Source: an uncultured Collinsella sp. (GTDB lineage Bacteria > Actinomycetota > Coriobacteriia > Coriobacteriales > Coriobacteriaceae). From it: a DNA stretch of 18,913 nucleotides. The translations under genes and the position numbers were made by a program. The stretch's first letter is position 1; the number at the start of each line of letters is the position of its first letter. This document shows positions 1-7,053 of this stretch, in pieces. The stretch is taken from positions 1 to 18,913 of the forward strand of contig CAJJZO010000012.1 of assembly GCA_905197585.1 (NCBI GenBank), in the 5' to 3' direction. The notes under the pieces are model-generated. The model saw only the letters and a list, made by a program, of their open reading frames with translations, ran no database searches and was not told where the DNA came from.

Positions 1-306
1 GGATGCCGTGCTGTCGGGGTCGATCGTGTGACGCAGCTGCGGGGTCTTTGCCGGCGAGATCGACATGTCGGCTGGCTCGCCGAGCGTGGCCGTAGCGTCG
101 GCCTTGGCCTCGTCTGCCTCGGCCTGGGCCCAAGCCCGCTCAAAGGTCAGGGGCTCGGCGGCATCGGAGGCGGCATCAGGCTCGACAGCGGCATCGTTGC
201 CGGTCTCGTCCTCGTCGCTCGACATGTCACGCGGCGCGGGCTCGTCCCACTCCTCATCCGGAGCTTCGCCCTCGCTATACCACCATTCAAAGTTATCGAT
301 ATCCAT
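1..306 (-). CDS. Acidic hypothetical protein, N-terminal part (cut by window edge)
   Basis: An open frame runs leftward from an ATG at 306 to the window edge with no stop: 102 codons, beginning MDIDNFEWWYSEGEAPDEEW. The visible part is strongly acidic and rich in Asp, Glu and Ala, with no membrane segment or catalytic motif, so it looks like a disordered N-terminal region of a longer protein. An AAGGGGC stretch just upstream on the minus strand can serve as ribosome binding site. The two-residue periodicity of G/C at third positions fits real high-GC coding DNA, whereas plus-strand frames over the same DNA give implausible compositions. I do not recognise the family; the functional domain must lie beyond the left edge. 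Confidence 0.6.
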   Translation of the reverse strand, partial: MDIDNFEWWYSEGEAPDEEWDEPAPRDMSSDEDETGNDAAVEPDAASDAAEPLTFERAWAQAEADEAKADATATLGEPADMSISPAKTPQLRHTIDPDSTAS

Positions 307-394
307 ACGGGGCGCCCCTTAGGCCTCGCAAATAAACACTTGCTAGCCTTATACCCGCAGATGGCACGGGAGCTCGCCGACACAGACAGGAAAA

Positions 395-453
395 CCGTCA
401 CAACATTCGGCGCTTTTCCTCGTTTTCGACATTTTAGCCGAATGTTGTGACGG
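395..453. repeat. Perfect 17-bp inverted repeat with 25-nt loop
   Basis: CCGTCACAACATTCGGC at 395-411 is matched exactly by its reverse complement at 437-453. The loop (412-436) is T-rich. It lies between the divergent acidic-protein gene and the MFS gene. No clean T-run follows either arm, so it is not a typical terminator; it could be a dispersed palindromic element or a large operator. Confidence 0.7.
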
Positions 454-476
454 CATGGGCGACTGGCTGGCAGCGC

Positions 477-509
477 AATGTGACAAAGGAGCTGCCCCTT
501 TGTCACATT
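477..509. repeat. Perfect 13-bp inverted repeat with 7-nt loop
   Basis: AATGTGACAAAGG at 477-489 is the exact reverse complement of CCTTTGTCACATT at 497-509, with loop AGCTGCC. The hairpin lies just upstream of the MFS transporter start. No poly-T follows. The shape, strong short-loop stem in intergenic DNA, is like REP-type extragenic palindromes; a role as leader hairpin or operator for the transporter is the alternative. Confidence 0.7.
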
Positions 510-566
510 CTGTTAGAGTTGCAGGGATTGAATCCCGCCTATTCATGCGACATTGGAGTGACAACC

Positions 567-1778
567 TTGACCGCCGCAACCACGCCTAAAAGTAAGCCAA
601 CCGCCGCCGCGCTCTCCCCCGCGCGCACCAAGCTCTGCCTGGCGCTGCTCGTGCTGTTGGGATTCTCGCTCGGCTGCTCCGAGTTCGTGGTCATCGGTAT
701 CGAGAGCGACTTGGCAACGGAACTCGGCGTATCACTTGCCACTGCGGGCCAGCTCATCAGCGTGTTCGCGCTCGTCTACGCTATCGCTACGCCGGTGCTT
801 GCGCTCAGCACGGGGCGATTCCGCCGCTACCAGCTGCTCGTGTGCTACAGCATCGTCTTTGTGCTCGGCAACCTGGTCATGGCGCTGGCGCCCAACTTCC
901 AGGTGCTCTTTATCTCGCGCATTGTCCTGGGCTCCGTCTCGGGCGCACTGCTCGCCGTGGGTGTGACGTACATCCCCGAGCTGCTGTCTCCGCAGCAAAC
1001 TTCGCTTGCCATCTCGGTGGTATATGGTGCGTTTTCCGTGGCAATGGTCTTTGTCACTTCAATCGGCAAGTTTGTGGCCGACACGCTCGATTGGCACGTG
1101 GCCATGTACGGCACGCTGACCTTTGCCGTTCTGATCTGCGGAGCGCTTGTGGCGTTTATGCCGCGCGCTGGGCAAACCGATGAGCCTGCCACCTTTCGCG
1201 AGCAGGCGGGTCTGCTACGCGAGCCGAGCATCATCACCGGCATGCTCATCTTCTTGTTTGGCGTGGGATCGGTCTACGTGTTTTACGGCTATGTGACGCC
1301 TTATCTTGAGCAGGTGCTGGGTATGGGCACGGTCGAAGCCAGCACCACGCTCATGGCCTATGGCGTGTTCTGCCTGATCTCGAACATCCTGGGCGGATGG
1401 ATCGATGCGCGCTTTGGCATGAAAGCGCTGCTTGTGACGTTTGTGCTGCAGGCTGCGGCGTTACTCGGGCTGTTTGCTGTGGGCGGCACCATGCCGCTCG
1501 CGCTGGTCTTTGTCTTTAGCTTGGCGCTGCTCATGTACCTGTTCTCGGTGTCATGCATCACGCACTTTATGGACGTGGCGCGCAGCCGCCATCCCAAGTC
1601 GATGGTACTCGCAAGTTCGGTTGAGCCCATGGCGTTTAACGTCGGCATCTCGTTTGGCACCGCAGTGGGCGGCGCCGTGGTAAGCGGCGTTGGCATTGCG
1701 TACGTGGGCGCAGTGGGCGCCGCGTTCTCGCTTGTGGCCTGGGCGCTCACGCTGGTGACGATTAAGCTGGCACGCTGA
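567..1778 (+). CDS. MFS efflux transporter, DHA1-like
   Basis: A 403-residue polytopic membrane protein with about 12 hydrophobic segments, the usual length for the major facilitator superfamily. The first segment is preceded by a short polar tail. After segment 2 there is the loop GRFRRYQLL, matching the MFS loop 2-3 signature (G-x-x-x-D/R-R-x-G/R-R type), and the segment RIVLGSVSGALLAVGVTYIPELL is typical of segments 4-5 of drug or sugar efflux permeases of the AraJ/Bcr kind. The substrate cannot be read from sequence. I take TTG at 567 as start because GGAG (555-558) lies 8 nt upstream; in-frame ATG at 447 would run through the 477-509 palindrome and add a non-membrane peptide, so it is unlikely. 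GTG at 558 overlaps the ribosome binding site. Confidence 0.85.
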   Translation: MTAATTPKSKPTAAALSPARTKLCLALLVLLGFSLGCSEFVVIGIESDLATELGVSLATAGQLISVFALVYAIATPVLALSTGRFRRYQLLVCYSIVFVLGNLVMALAPNFQVLFISRIVLGSVSGALLAVGVTYIPELLSPQQTSLAISVVYGAFSVAMVFVTSIGKFVADTLDWHVAMYGTLTFAVLICGALVAFMPRAGQTDEPATFREQAGLLREPSIITGMLIFLFGVGSVYVFYGYVTPYLEQVLGMGTVEASTTLMAYGVFCLISNILGGWIDARFGMKALLVTFVLQAAALLGLFAVGGTMPLALVFVFSLALLMYLFSVSCITHFMDVARSRHPKSMVLASSVEPMAFNVGISFGTAVGGAVVSGVGIAYVGAVGAAFSLVAWALTLVTIKLAR

Positions 1779-1853
1779 GAGCGCAAGCGGGCGCAGGCGT
1801 AGGCGCAGATACGATACTCGAGCTTGATTATGGTGATCGAAAGGAAACCGCAT

Positions 1854-1952
1854 ATGCAACGCGTGCTGTTTATCTGTAACGGCAACATCTGCCGCTCATC
1901 GCAATCGCAAACAACGCGGGAAGCCTGCCGCTGCTTATCTGCGCCATCCTGA
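1854..1952 (+). pseudogene. LMW protein tyrosine phosphatase, 5' fragment 1
   Basis: ATG at 1854, preceded by AAAGGAA (1840-1846) at 7 nt spacing, opens the reading MQRVLFICNGNICRS, the beta-strand and P-loop (C-x5-R-S) that start every LMW-PTP. After the Ser codon the phosphatase similarity stops abruptly near 1896 and the frame ends at TGA 1950-1952. The remaining ~130 residues of a phosphatase are missing. The intact homologous copy lies at 11257-11703. This is a truncated gene start that kept its ribosome binding site, so a 32-residue nonsense peptide may still be translated. Confidence 0.75.
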
Positions 1953-2050
1953 TCACGCTGCTTGCCATCTGCGCGTACCGCACCATGACGGTGGCCATCG
2001 TGGCTGACATCACGCCGCGCCCACTGCGCACCAAGGCCGAGGCCGAGTAG
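1898..2050 (+). pseudogene. C-terminal remnant of a membrane protein (MFS-like)
   Basis: From 1898 a different frame reads 50 codons to TAG 2048-2050: a hydrophobic helix (SLPLLICAILITLLAICAY), then a polar end with TPRPLRTKAEAE. This looks like the last transmembrane helix and cytoplasmic tail of a transporter. It has no start: its own frame hits TAA within the upstream phosphatase fragment. The simplest reading is a deletion that joined a phosphatase 5' end to a transporter 3' end. The exact transporter family cannot be told from 50 residues. Confidence 0.55.
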
Positions 2051-2114
2051 GGCGGGTGCCGGCGCCCTTGCTGCCGGCGGTCGCGGCTCCGGACAGCGTA
2101 CATAAAGATGAGCC

Positions 2115-2149
2115 AGACCCCCGAATCCGCCCGATTTGGGGGTCTTTCT
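2115..2149 (+). terminator. Rho-independent terminator
   Basis: AGACCCCC (2115-2122) pairs with GGGGGTCT (2138-2145), 15-nt loop, followed by TTCT. It would end rightward transcription from the MFS gene and the chimeric remnants, before the promoter of the acyltransferase. Confidence 0.65.
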
Positions 2150-2157
2150 CGTCAAAA

Positions 2158-2186
2158 TGTACGCTAAATCCATGAGGGTATATAAT
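2158..2186 (+). promoter_or_regulatory. Promoter candidate for the acyltransferase
   Basis: A perfect -10 hexamer TATAAT at 2181-2186 lies 38 nt before the start codon at 2225. The -35 position (17-bp spacer, 2158-2163, TGTACG) is poor, so recognition would rest on the -10 or an activator. Confidence 0.45.
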
Positions 2187-2224
2187 GTGACGCTCTGCTC
2201 GAATGCACGAAGGAAGGGGTGACG

Positions 2225-3332
2225 ATGCCTGCTCACGAGAAGCGCGTCTTGTCGCTTGACGGCCTGCGAGGGCTCGGGGCGCTGATGGTGTTCCTGTATC
2301 ACGTCGACATCATGGTCAAGCCGTTTGGCGCGGGGGGGTCCGAGCCTCTTCCCTGGCACCGCGTCGGTTATGGTGTTCTTCATCCTGTCTGGCATAGTGC
2401 TGTCTCTTGTTCCCTTTAAGCACATGGGAAACGGCGGGTACGACTGGCTTGGCTATTACCCAAGAAGGGTCGTCCGCCTTTGCGTGCCGCTGTTTGCGGC
2501 GATTGCGCTGGCCCTTCCTGCGGGCTACGTGGCCTGGCGCCTGGGGTCCACGTCGCGCTCCGCGCTTGCCGTCGCCTACGACGCGGGCCTTCCCACTGCG
2601 GTTCATGACATCCTCATGCAGTTCGACGTGCTGTTCAACGTGTCCGATGGCCTCAACAACCTCTTTGGCGCGCAGCTCGTCCGCGTTGACTCTCCCGTCT
2701 GGTCCATGAGCTGGGAGCTCTGGTTTAGCCTGACGCTTCCGCTGGCCATCTGGTGCATATCAAGGATTCGCCGGACTGGTCTGGCGGTTGTTGCGACCTT
2801 TATTGCGGTGCTTGTCTCGCACTGGACGGGCTACTTTCCGCTGCGCCTTTGCCTGATGTTCTGGCTTGGCGTCATGGTGGCCCGGCAATTCGACAAAATC
2901 AAGGCTGTCAAGCTTTCAATGCTGGCCGAGCTGGCGATGCTTGTGGCCTCCGTTGGTGTTATCGAGCTCTCGCTCGTGTGGCATCCCGGCGGGGTCCTCG
3001 AGGCGTTGGAGTCCACCGCCATGAACGCGGCCTGCCTGGTGGTGGTTGTCGTCGCGATCGCCGACGGGTTCACGCGCCGTGCGCTCTCTGCGGCCCCCAT
3101 GGTCTTTTTGGGAAAGGTGTCGTACAGCCTCTACCTTACCCACGCCATTGTCATCGGTGCGCTCGCTGCCCTGCTGCCCAGGCTCGGGATTGTCAACCCG
3201 CTCGCGATTGCCGCGGTCTCGCTGCCCGCAAGCATGCTCGTTTCCGTTGTGTTCTGGCGCATAATCGAGGTTCCCAGCATGAACCTGTCGCGCTCGCTAG
3301 CGTCGTCAGGGCCTAGGGACGCCGTTCGATAA
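2225..3332 (+). pseudogene. Acyltransferase 3 family membrane protein, frameshifted
   Basis: Two overlapping frames together make one membrane acyltransferase of about 368 residues, normal for the family that O-acetylates cell-surface glycans or peptidoglycan. The first frame starts at ATG 2225 (AGGAAGG at 2211-2217, 7 nt) and gives the hallmark N-terminus RVLSLDGLRGLGALMVFLYH, with the conserved His of the YH motif. Similarity then leaves this frame at the G7 tract 2332-2338 and continues one frame over with SVMVFFILSGIVLSL and YYPRRVVRL, both typical of the family, through about ten membrane segments to TAA at 3330-3332. Removing one G would join the frames exactly. In the first frame translation ends at 2417-2419. 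It may be a decayed gene, a slippage-controlled (phase-variable) gene, or a sequencing error in a homopolymer. Confidence 0.75.
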
Positions 3333-3368
3333 TGCGTCGTACTTGGCTTCGTTTGGAGAGAGCTGGTC

Positions 3369-3425
3369 ATGAATAGCCCCAAGCCCGTCCACCGCGTTCT
3401 CTTTATCTGCCACGGCAACATCTAG
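3369..3425 (+). pseudogene. LMW protein tyrosine phosphatase, displaced original 5' end
   Basis: ATG 3369, with GGAGAG (3355-3360) at 8 nt, opens MNSPKPVHRVLFICHGNI and then meets TAG at 3423-3425. The sequence is the first beta-strand and half of the P-loop of an LMW-PTP. It is cut exactly at the end of the 18-bp repeat that recurs at 11276-11293 inside the intact phosphatase gene. Joining 3369-3423 to 11294 onward would rebuild a phosphatase with a six-residue longer N-terminus. This is the native gene start, cut off by integration of the element. Confidence 0.85.
3406..3423 (+). other. attL core (18 bp)
   Basis: TCTGCCACGGCAACATCT, identical to 11276-11293. The bases on both sides differ between the two copies, so the repeat is exactly 18 bp. 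It contains the small palindrome TGCC-AC-GGCA, as often seen in tyrosine-recombinase core sites. In the gene it encodes the P-loop residues (I)CHGNI. Confidence 0.85.
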
Positions 3426-3431
3426 CAATAG

Positions 3432-3465
3432 AGTGAAACCGCCTCATAAACAAGGCGGTTTCACT
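3432..3465. terminator. 12-bp perfect hairpin just inside attL
   Basis: AGTGAAACCGCC (3432-3443) pairs with GGCGGTTTCACT (3454-3465), 10-nt loop. It starts 9 nt inside the core repeat. No T-run follows directly, so it may be an inefficient terminator shielding the element from transcription entering from the chromosome, or a protein-binding site of the recombination complex. Confidence 0.5.
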
Positions 3466-3477
3466 GGTAGGAGTAGC

Positions 3478-3498
3478 TTTTTACGACGTTTTTACGAC
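3478..3498 (+). repeat. Left-end direct repeats, candidate integrase arm sites
   Basis: TTTTTACGAC occurs twice in tandem (3478-3487 and 3489-3498). The 15-mer TTTTACGACGTTTTT at 3479-3493 recurs in the same orientation near the right end at 11118-11132. Tn916-type integrases have an N-terminal domain that binds short direct repeats near both ends, which makes this the natural reading. Confidence 0.5.
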
Positions 3499-3780
3499 TT
3501 TGAGCCCCAATGCGATATTGTGCTTCGCTGCAATCTGGTTTGTTATGGTATTGGACGATGCCTGGTTCTTGTACGACATCGCTCGCACGATCGAAGCGAT
3601 TTCGTATCGCTATCGTCTACATACCTTTGATGCTCAGAATCATGCTGTTACAGCTTCCCTTTTCGGGACGCAGGAGAATAGTGTCTTATAATTGCCATCG
3701 CCAGATATGAATTGGGGACGTGATTGCCCCCGACTACGAGGTGGATGCGGGCAACTTGTTCCACCGGAAAGCGGTGAATC
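3499..3780. other. Left-end spacer of the element, no clear gene
   Basis: No frame here convinces as a complete gene. The best is a leftward 32-codon frame (3481-3579) reading MSYKNQASSNTITNQIAAKH and ending GLKVVKTS, preceded in frame by ten more codons and a TAG; it has no ribosome binding site and may be the tail of a lost gene. 3502-3517 is a 16-bp segment repeated in inverted orientation at 9848-9863. A TATAAT at 3687-3692 without a good -35 may serve the cargo gene 88 nt downstream. Confidence 0.4.
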
Positions 3781-6117
3781 ATGGAGCTCGATGAATCCAA
3801 AGCACAGCTTGACCTGAGCTTTTCCGATGAGATCGAGGGTCGAGAAAGTTTCTATCTCGACTTTCTGCCGAGAGTCGATTCGGCTCTGAGCACAGAGGAC
3901 GTACTTAACGACTACAACGACGGGGTGGTTCGCGGCAATCTCCTTGAGTTTAAGCTCCGGATTACTGATTTGAATCAAGTTCTTTTTCAGGCGGTCAAAT
4001 ACCTTTCGGCAAGGCGCGTGAAAGGTAAGCCTGTCCCCGCAACTATTCACCTCATCTCTTTGGAAGACGCTATAGATTACGTCTACCGTTCTGAGGACTA
4101 CCGAGATCATATCGAGGTTGTTTACGTTGGAGGGGCCTCAAAGAATAACTCCGCCTTTTTAGGCGAAAAACCTGACTTTGCGCTTCATTATAGGAACAGT
4201 CAATTAGACGCCGAAAGTCTGGTCGAACTCCTCCGCGAAGAACGCTGGATGCGAATCAACATAGATGAGAACTGTATTGTTGGGTGGGCTGAACATTTCT
4301 ATCGCATATGCCCGAATGCCAGCAAGGGCGACTTTCTTGGTGATGCACAAGGCAAAGTAAAGGTTATCGGAGAGATTCGTAAGCCCAATATTCTTTCTGA
4401 TTATATTCTTCCGTATGCGGGCGAAACGAATGTGCGCTTCAAATACCTGATGGACCAACTTAATGACTTTCTTCATAAGAAGGATCTGGGCGCATTTTAT
4501 ACACCGCCCGAATTTGCCGAGATTGCCGTGCGCCTGCTCAGGAAGGCAATCGATCGGGTTCCTTCTGGAAACGATTATGTCATTATCGACCGTTGCGCTG
4601 GCACAGGAAATCTTGAGCAGTTCCTCACAGATGAAGAACTTTCTCACTGTATTGTTTCGACCTACGAGTATTACGAATATAAAGTATTAGCGGAACGTCT
4701 TGGTGATAAGGTTCGCCACATTGTGCCTCCTTTCGAATTGCCTGACACTTTTTTTGCAGGCATGGTGAGAGGGTCTGACGCTTTGTCGAAGTCTTTTATC
4801 GACAATGAAGTCATTACTCGTTACCTCTCCGATGAGAGCTGTTCCATTATTCTTTTCGAAAATCCACCGTTTGCTGAAACGACTTCGATGGAGCATCAGA
4901 AGAAAAGAGCCGGGAAGACTTCTTCTGCGTGGAAGCAATCGTACGTAGTTGGCGAAATGCGAAAGGCAATTAAAGCGTCAGGGAGGATCGCTCCTCAGGC
5001 TCTAAATGAGATGAGCAATGCATTCGTTTGGTCTGGCTTTGAGTACTACCTCCGCCAGCCAACGGATAGCTACGTCGTGTTTTCTCCAATAAAGTATTGG
5101 AAGAGTCAATTCCTTATCGATCGTGTCCTTGTTGATGGCTTTGCGGTGGATAGGGAAAAGTTTCACGCTCGCAAGCACTCTTGCCTTGTAGTGGCCCTCT
5201 GGGCAAACGCTGAAAGCGATATAACTCAATTCTCGGTCCCGGCTTTTGATTTGAGCCGAGATGGGATAACTAGACGCGATAGCTCGCTTGACTTTAAACG
5301 CGTTTACAGCAAATTCAGTGACGTATATTACGATCGCCGCAGTTTTCCTGATGACGTTGAAGGAGGAATCCTCGTTCAACACGATGGAACCGAAGCGGGC
5401 GATCAGAAGAAGCGTCTCAAACCGAAATATGCCAAGAATATTCTCGGCTATATGGTCGCTGATGGTCAGGGCTTTGAGCAGCCCGACCTGCATTCATGCC
5501 TAGTTATCGCAGGGATGTACAACGGAAACGGCTTCTATCTTAGGGCAGACAACTATTTGGAGAAGCTTCCGTTGTTTGCGGCATCGCGTTACATCTCTTA
5601 CGTTTCTGACTGGACCGAACGTGGCCGAATAATGAAGTCCGCCGATGGTGCCACTCGCTATCAGAACGATATTAATAGCGGGAAACTAAACTCTTGGCTC
5701 AAGAAGTGTTTGATTTTTACAACGTGTGAGATAAGAAACCATCTTAGAAGCTTCGTGGGCTCCGATGGCAGGTTTTATAGAAATGAGCTTTGCCTTGATA
5801 CTACAAATGGAGAGACCGTAGCATCTTTGGATCTTAAAAACTATTCATTTGACGAGCGTGATGCGGAGCTTGTAAGAGCTTGGGACTTGGTTCTCTCTGC
5901 TGCGCGAGACACGCAGGGATATGATGACAGCCTGACTTATGGCCTGTATCAAATTGATGTGGAGCTCAACACTCGTTACAAGGACCCGCAAACTAACGAA
6001 ATGGTTTTCGATTATCCCGAGCTGAATGGTCACATCCGATCTTTGAAGGCTCTTGTTAGGGAGTACTTCGTGTCTGAGCTTGTCCCTGTTTTGTTTAAGT
6101 ATGAGTTCCTGAAATAG
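3781..6117 (+). CDS. Nuclease-methyltransferase fusion, type IIG-like restriction-modification candidate
   Basis: A 778-residue protein. Residues 40-75 carry a PD-(D/E)XK-type nuclease pattern: D47-G48, then E56-F57-K58 at the end of a strand, then Q70-x3-Y74 in the next helix, the Q-x3-Y being a mark of RecB-like nucleases. A gamma-class N6-adenine methyltransferase follows: GAFYTPPEFAE at 237-247 (motif X region), D270-RCAGTGN-277 (motif I, AdoMet binding) and the catalytic N361-P-P-F364. The last ~380 residues hold no motif I know and should contain the DNA target recognition region. No separate S or R subunit gene is nearby. Expected role: adenine methylation plus cleavage of unmethylated DNA, protecting the host and keeping the element. 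ATG 3781 has only a weak GGAAAG at 9 nt. Composition is clearly more AT-rich than neighbours. If the nuclease reading is wrong it is a solitary methyltransferase. Confidence 0.8.
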   Translation: MELDESKAQLDLSFSDEIEGRESFYLDFLPRVDSALSTEDVLNDYNDGVVRGNLLEFKLRITDLNQVLFQAVKYLSARRVKGKPVPATIHLISLEDAIDYVYRSEDYRDHIEVVYVGGASKNNSAFLGEKPDFALHYRNSQLDAESLVELLREERWMRINIDENCIVGWAEHFYRICPNASKGDFLGDAQGKVKVIGEIRKPNILSDYILPYAGETNVRFKYLMDQLNDFLHKKDLGAFYTPPEFAEIAVRLLRKAIDRVPSGNDYVIIDRCAGTGNLEQFLTDEELSHCIVSTYEYYEYKVLAERLGDKVRHIVPPFELPDTFFAGMVRGSDALSKSFIDNEVITRYLSDESCSIILFENPPFAETTSMEHQKKRAGKTSSAWKQSYVVGEMRKAIKASGRIAPQALNEMSNAFVWSGFEYYLRQPTDSYVVFSPIKYWKSQFLIDRVLVDGFAVDREKFHARKHSCLVVALWANAESDITQFSVPAFDLSRDGITRRDSSLDFKRVYSKFSDVYYDRRSFPDDVEGGILVQHDGTEAGDQKKRLKPKYAKNILGYMVADGQGFEQPDLHSCLVIAGMYNGNGFYLRADNYLEKLPLFAASRYISYVSDWTERGRIMKSADGATRYQNDINSGKLNSWLKKCLIFTTCEIRNHLRSFVGSDGRFYRNELCLDTTNGETVASLDLKNYSFDERDAELVRAWDLVLSAARDTQGYDDSLTYGLYQIDVELNTRYKDPQTNEMVFDYPELNGHIRSLKALVREYFVSELVPVLFKYEFLK

Positions 6118-6121
6118 AAAT

Positions 6122-6155
6122 CTGGCCGCGGTACGCAACGATGTTCCGCGGCCAG
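6122..6155. terminator. Hairpin after the cargo gene
   Basis: CTGGCCGCGG (6122-6131) pairs perfectly with CCGCGGCCAG (6146-6155), 14-nt loop, 5 nt after the stop codon. It is not followed by a T-run on the plus strand; on the minus strand it is followed by ATTTCTATTTC. It probably stops the cargo transcript, or acts in both directions. Confidence 0.55.
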
Positions 6156-6181
6156 GTTCTGATAACTAGACGCCTTACTCG

Positions 6182-6213
6182 GTGATTTCTTCTCATAAAT
6201 GAGGGGAAATCAC
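6182..6213. promoter_or_regulatory. 32-bp interrupted palindrome, candidate operator
   Basis: GTGATTTC-TT-CTCAT (6182-6196) and ATGAG-GG-GAAATCAC (6199-6213) are mirror arms with only the TT/GG pair unmatched. It sits 15 bp upstream of the -35 box of the mobilisation operon, an activator or repressor position. No regulator gene is seen on the element, so the binding protein would be host-encoded or one of the small proteins. Confidence 0.5.
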
Positions 6214-6228
6214 TTCAAAAAATGCCGC

Positions 6229-6257
6229 TTGACCTGCGGTTTTGATTGATATAGACT
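6229..6257 (+). promoter_or_regulatory. Promoter of the mobilisation operon
   Basis: -35 TTGACC (6229-6234, five of six) and -10 TAGACT (6252-6257, four of six) are spaced by 17 bp. It points into the four-gene module beginning at 6450. Confidence 0.55.
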
Positions 6258-6449
6258 ATTCCTGCCTCGAAAAGAACGATCACCTTTCTTAAGGCTAGGG
6301 CGATGAGCCCGAAGCTGTTATGGCGCGGGCCCTTTCGGCCAAGTTTTGTTTTTATCCATAACACCCAGCGAGATGTATACGCATGCCGCGGCGCGCGTAT
6401 GGCAGACGCTGTGCATTACTGGTTCTTCTTTTTGAAGGAGGTGTTTTGG
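6258..6449 (+). other. Long untranslated leader of the mobilisation operon
   Basis: About 185 nt separate the predicted transcription start from the first well-supported start codon. A GGCC-CTTTC-GGCC hairpin at about 6329-6341 is followed by a T-rich run (AAGTTTTGTTTTT), which resembles a weak attenuator. A frame from ATG 6303 runs through the leader into the small protein gene, but it has no ribosome binding site and a poor protein composition, so I do not count it as coding. Confidence 0.35.
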
Positions 6450-6674
6450 ATGCCGAATATGAATCGCGAACTTCTGCTGGAGCAGATGTACGGCCGCATC
6501 ATGTACAGTCAGGCGCTTGATGCCTACACCCATGTCTACGATGCAGCATCCCACAGCACTAGCGAGGCTGATAAGGCCCTCAAGCTAGCGCTGGCCGAGG
6601 AAACGCTCCGCAATCTTTTGCGCATGTATCTTGAGGTCCACGACGGGCCGGACAACTCCATTCATTGCGAGTAG
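6450..6674 (+). CDS. Small helical protein of the mobilisation operon, 74 aa
   Basis: ATG 6450 is chosen because AAGGAGG (6435-6441) lies 8 nt upstream; a further ATG is four codons in. The 74-residue product is predicted largely helical and slightly acidic, with the pattern LLLEQMYGRIMYSQALDAY followed by a second helix rich in Leu, Glu and Ala. It has no membrane segment, Cys pair or helix-turn-helix that I can identify. It is followed 17 nt later by the 115-residue gene, so the two are co-transcribed with the DNA pump. Its place at the head of the operon would suit an accessory relaxosome protein or a small regulator, but the sequence does not show which. It is not basic enough to look like an excisionase. 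Confidence 0.75.
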   Translation: MPNMNRELLLEQMYGRIMYSQALDAYTHVYDAASHSTSEADKALKLALAEETLRNLLRMYLEVHDGPDNSIHCE

Positions 6675-6691
6675 ATCAGAGGTGATCTTTT

Positions 6692-7039
6692 ATGAAGAAG
6701 CTGAGTCAGTTTTTGGTGTTCGACTGGAACGCCTTCGCGAAGGACAAGCTGTTCCTTTGCGTTGGCGGCGGCGAGTGGGTCGACTTTGAGACCAAGGCCC
6801 ACAAGGGTACGAAGATCGAGGCGGTAATCACTTCCGACCACACGCCGTATAAGCTCCGCGATGGCGAGGTGGTCAGCAACCGCTTCGAGAAGCTGACCTT
6901 CAAGGTCGCTGCTGACGTCGATATTCCCATCGACCAGTACGTGGAGCCTACTGGCGTGACGGCGAAGGTCTACGGTGACTACCGTAACCTGCTCTCCGTC
7001 GCGGCTGAGGGCATCACGGTACAGCCCAAGAAGCCGTAA
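6692..7039 (+). CDS. Conserved small protein upstream of the FtsK-like pump, 115 aa
   Basis: ATG 6692 follows AGAGGTG (6678-6684) by 7 nt. The 115-residue product looks beta-rich: it has repeated short strands such as FLCVGGGEWVDFET, IEAVITSD and LTFKVAADVDIP, then a C-terminal part ending GITVQPKKP. The position directly before the FtsK-like gene and the size match the small Orf22/Orf23-type (DUF961-like) proteins of Tn916 relatives, one of which has a similar strand-rich build. Direct similarity is not obvious by eye, so this family link is an inference from context. The role would be in DNA processing or coupling; nothing in the sequence gives an activity. Stop codon at 7037-7039 lies 14 nt before the next start. 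Confidence 0.75.
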   Translation: MKKLSQFLVFDWNAFAKDKLFLCVGGGEWVDFETKAHKGTKIEAVITSDHTPYKLRDGEVVSNRFEKLTFKVAADVDIPIDQYVEPTGVTAKVYGDYRNLLSVAAEGITVQPKKP

Positions 7040-7053
7040 CGTGAGGTGATCGC

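Noticed and set aside
520..540. GGGATTGAATCCC followed by CGCC, like the T-arm and 3' end of a tRNA
   Set aside because: The loop lacks the TTCGA pattern, and no acceptor, D or anticodon arm can be drawn upstream.
447..566. N-terminal extension of the MFS protein to ATG 447
   Set aside because: It would translate the 477-509 palindrome, and TTG 567 has a proper ribosome binding site.
3433..3710. Three overlapping rightward frames of 63-66 codons at the left end of the element
   Set aside because: They overlap each other and the arm repeats, have poor starts, and none shows a protein-like pattern.
6303..6449. N-terminal extension of the 74-residue protein to ATG 6303
   Set aside because: No ribosome binding site at 6303, while AAGGAGG stands at the right distance from 6450; the extension has an unlikely composition.
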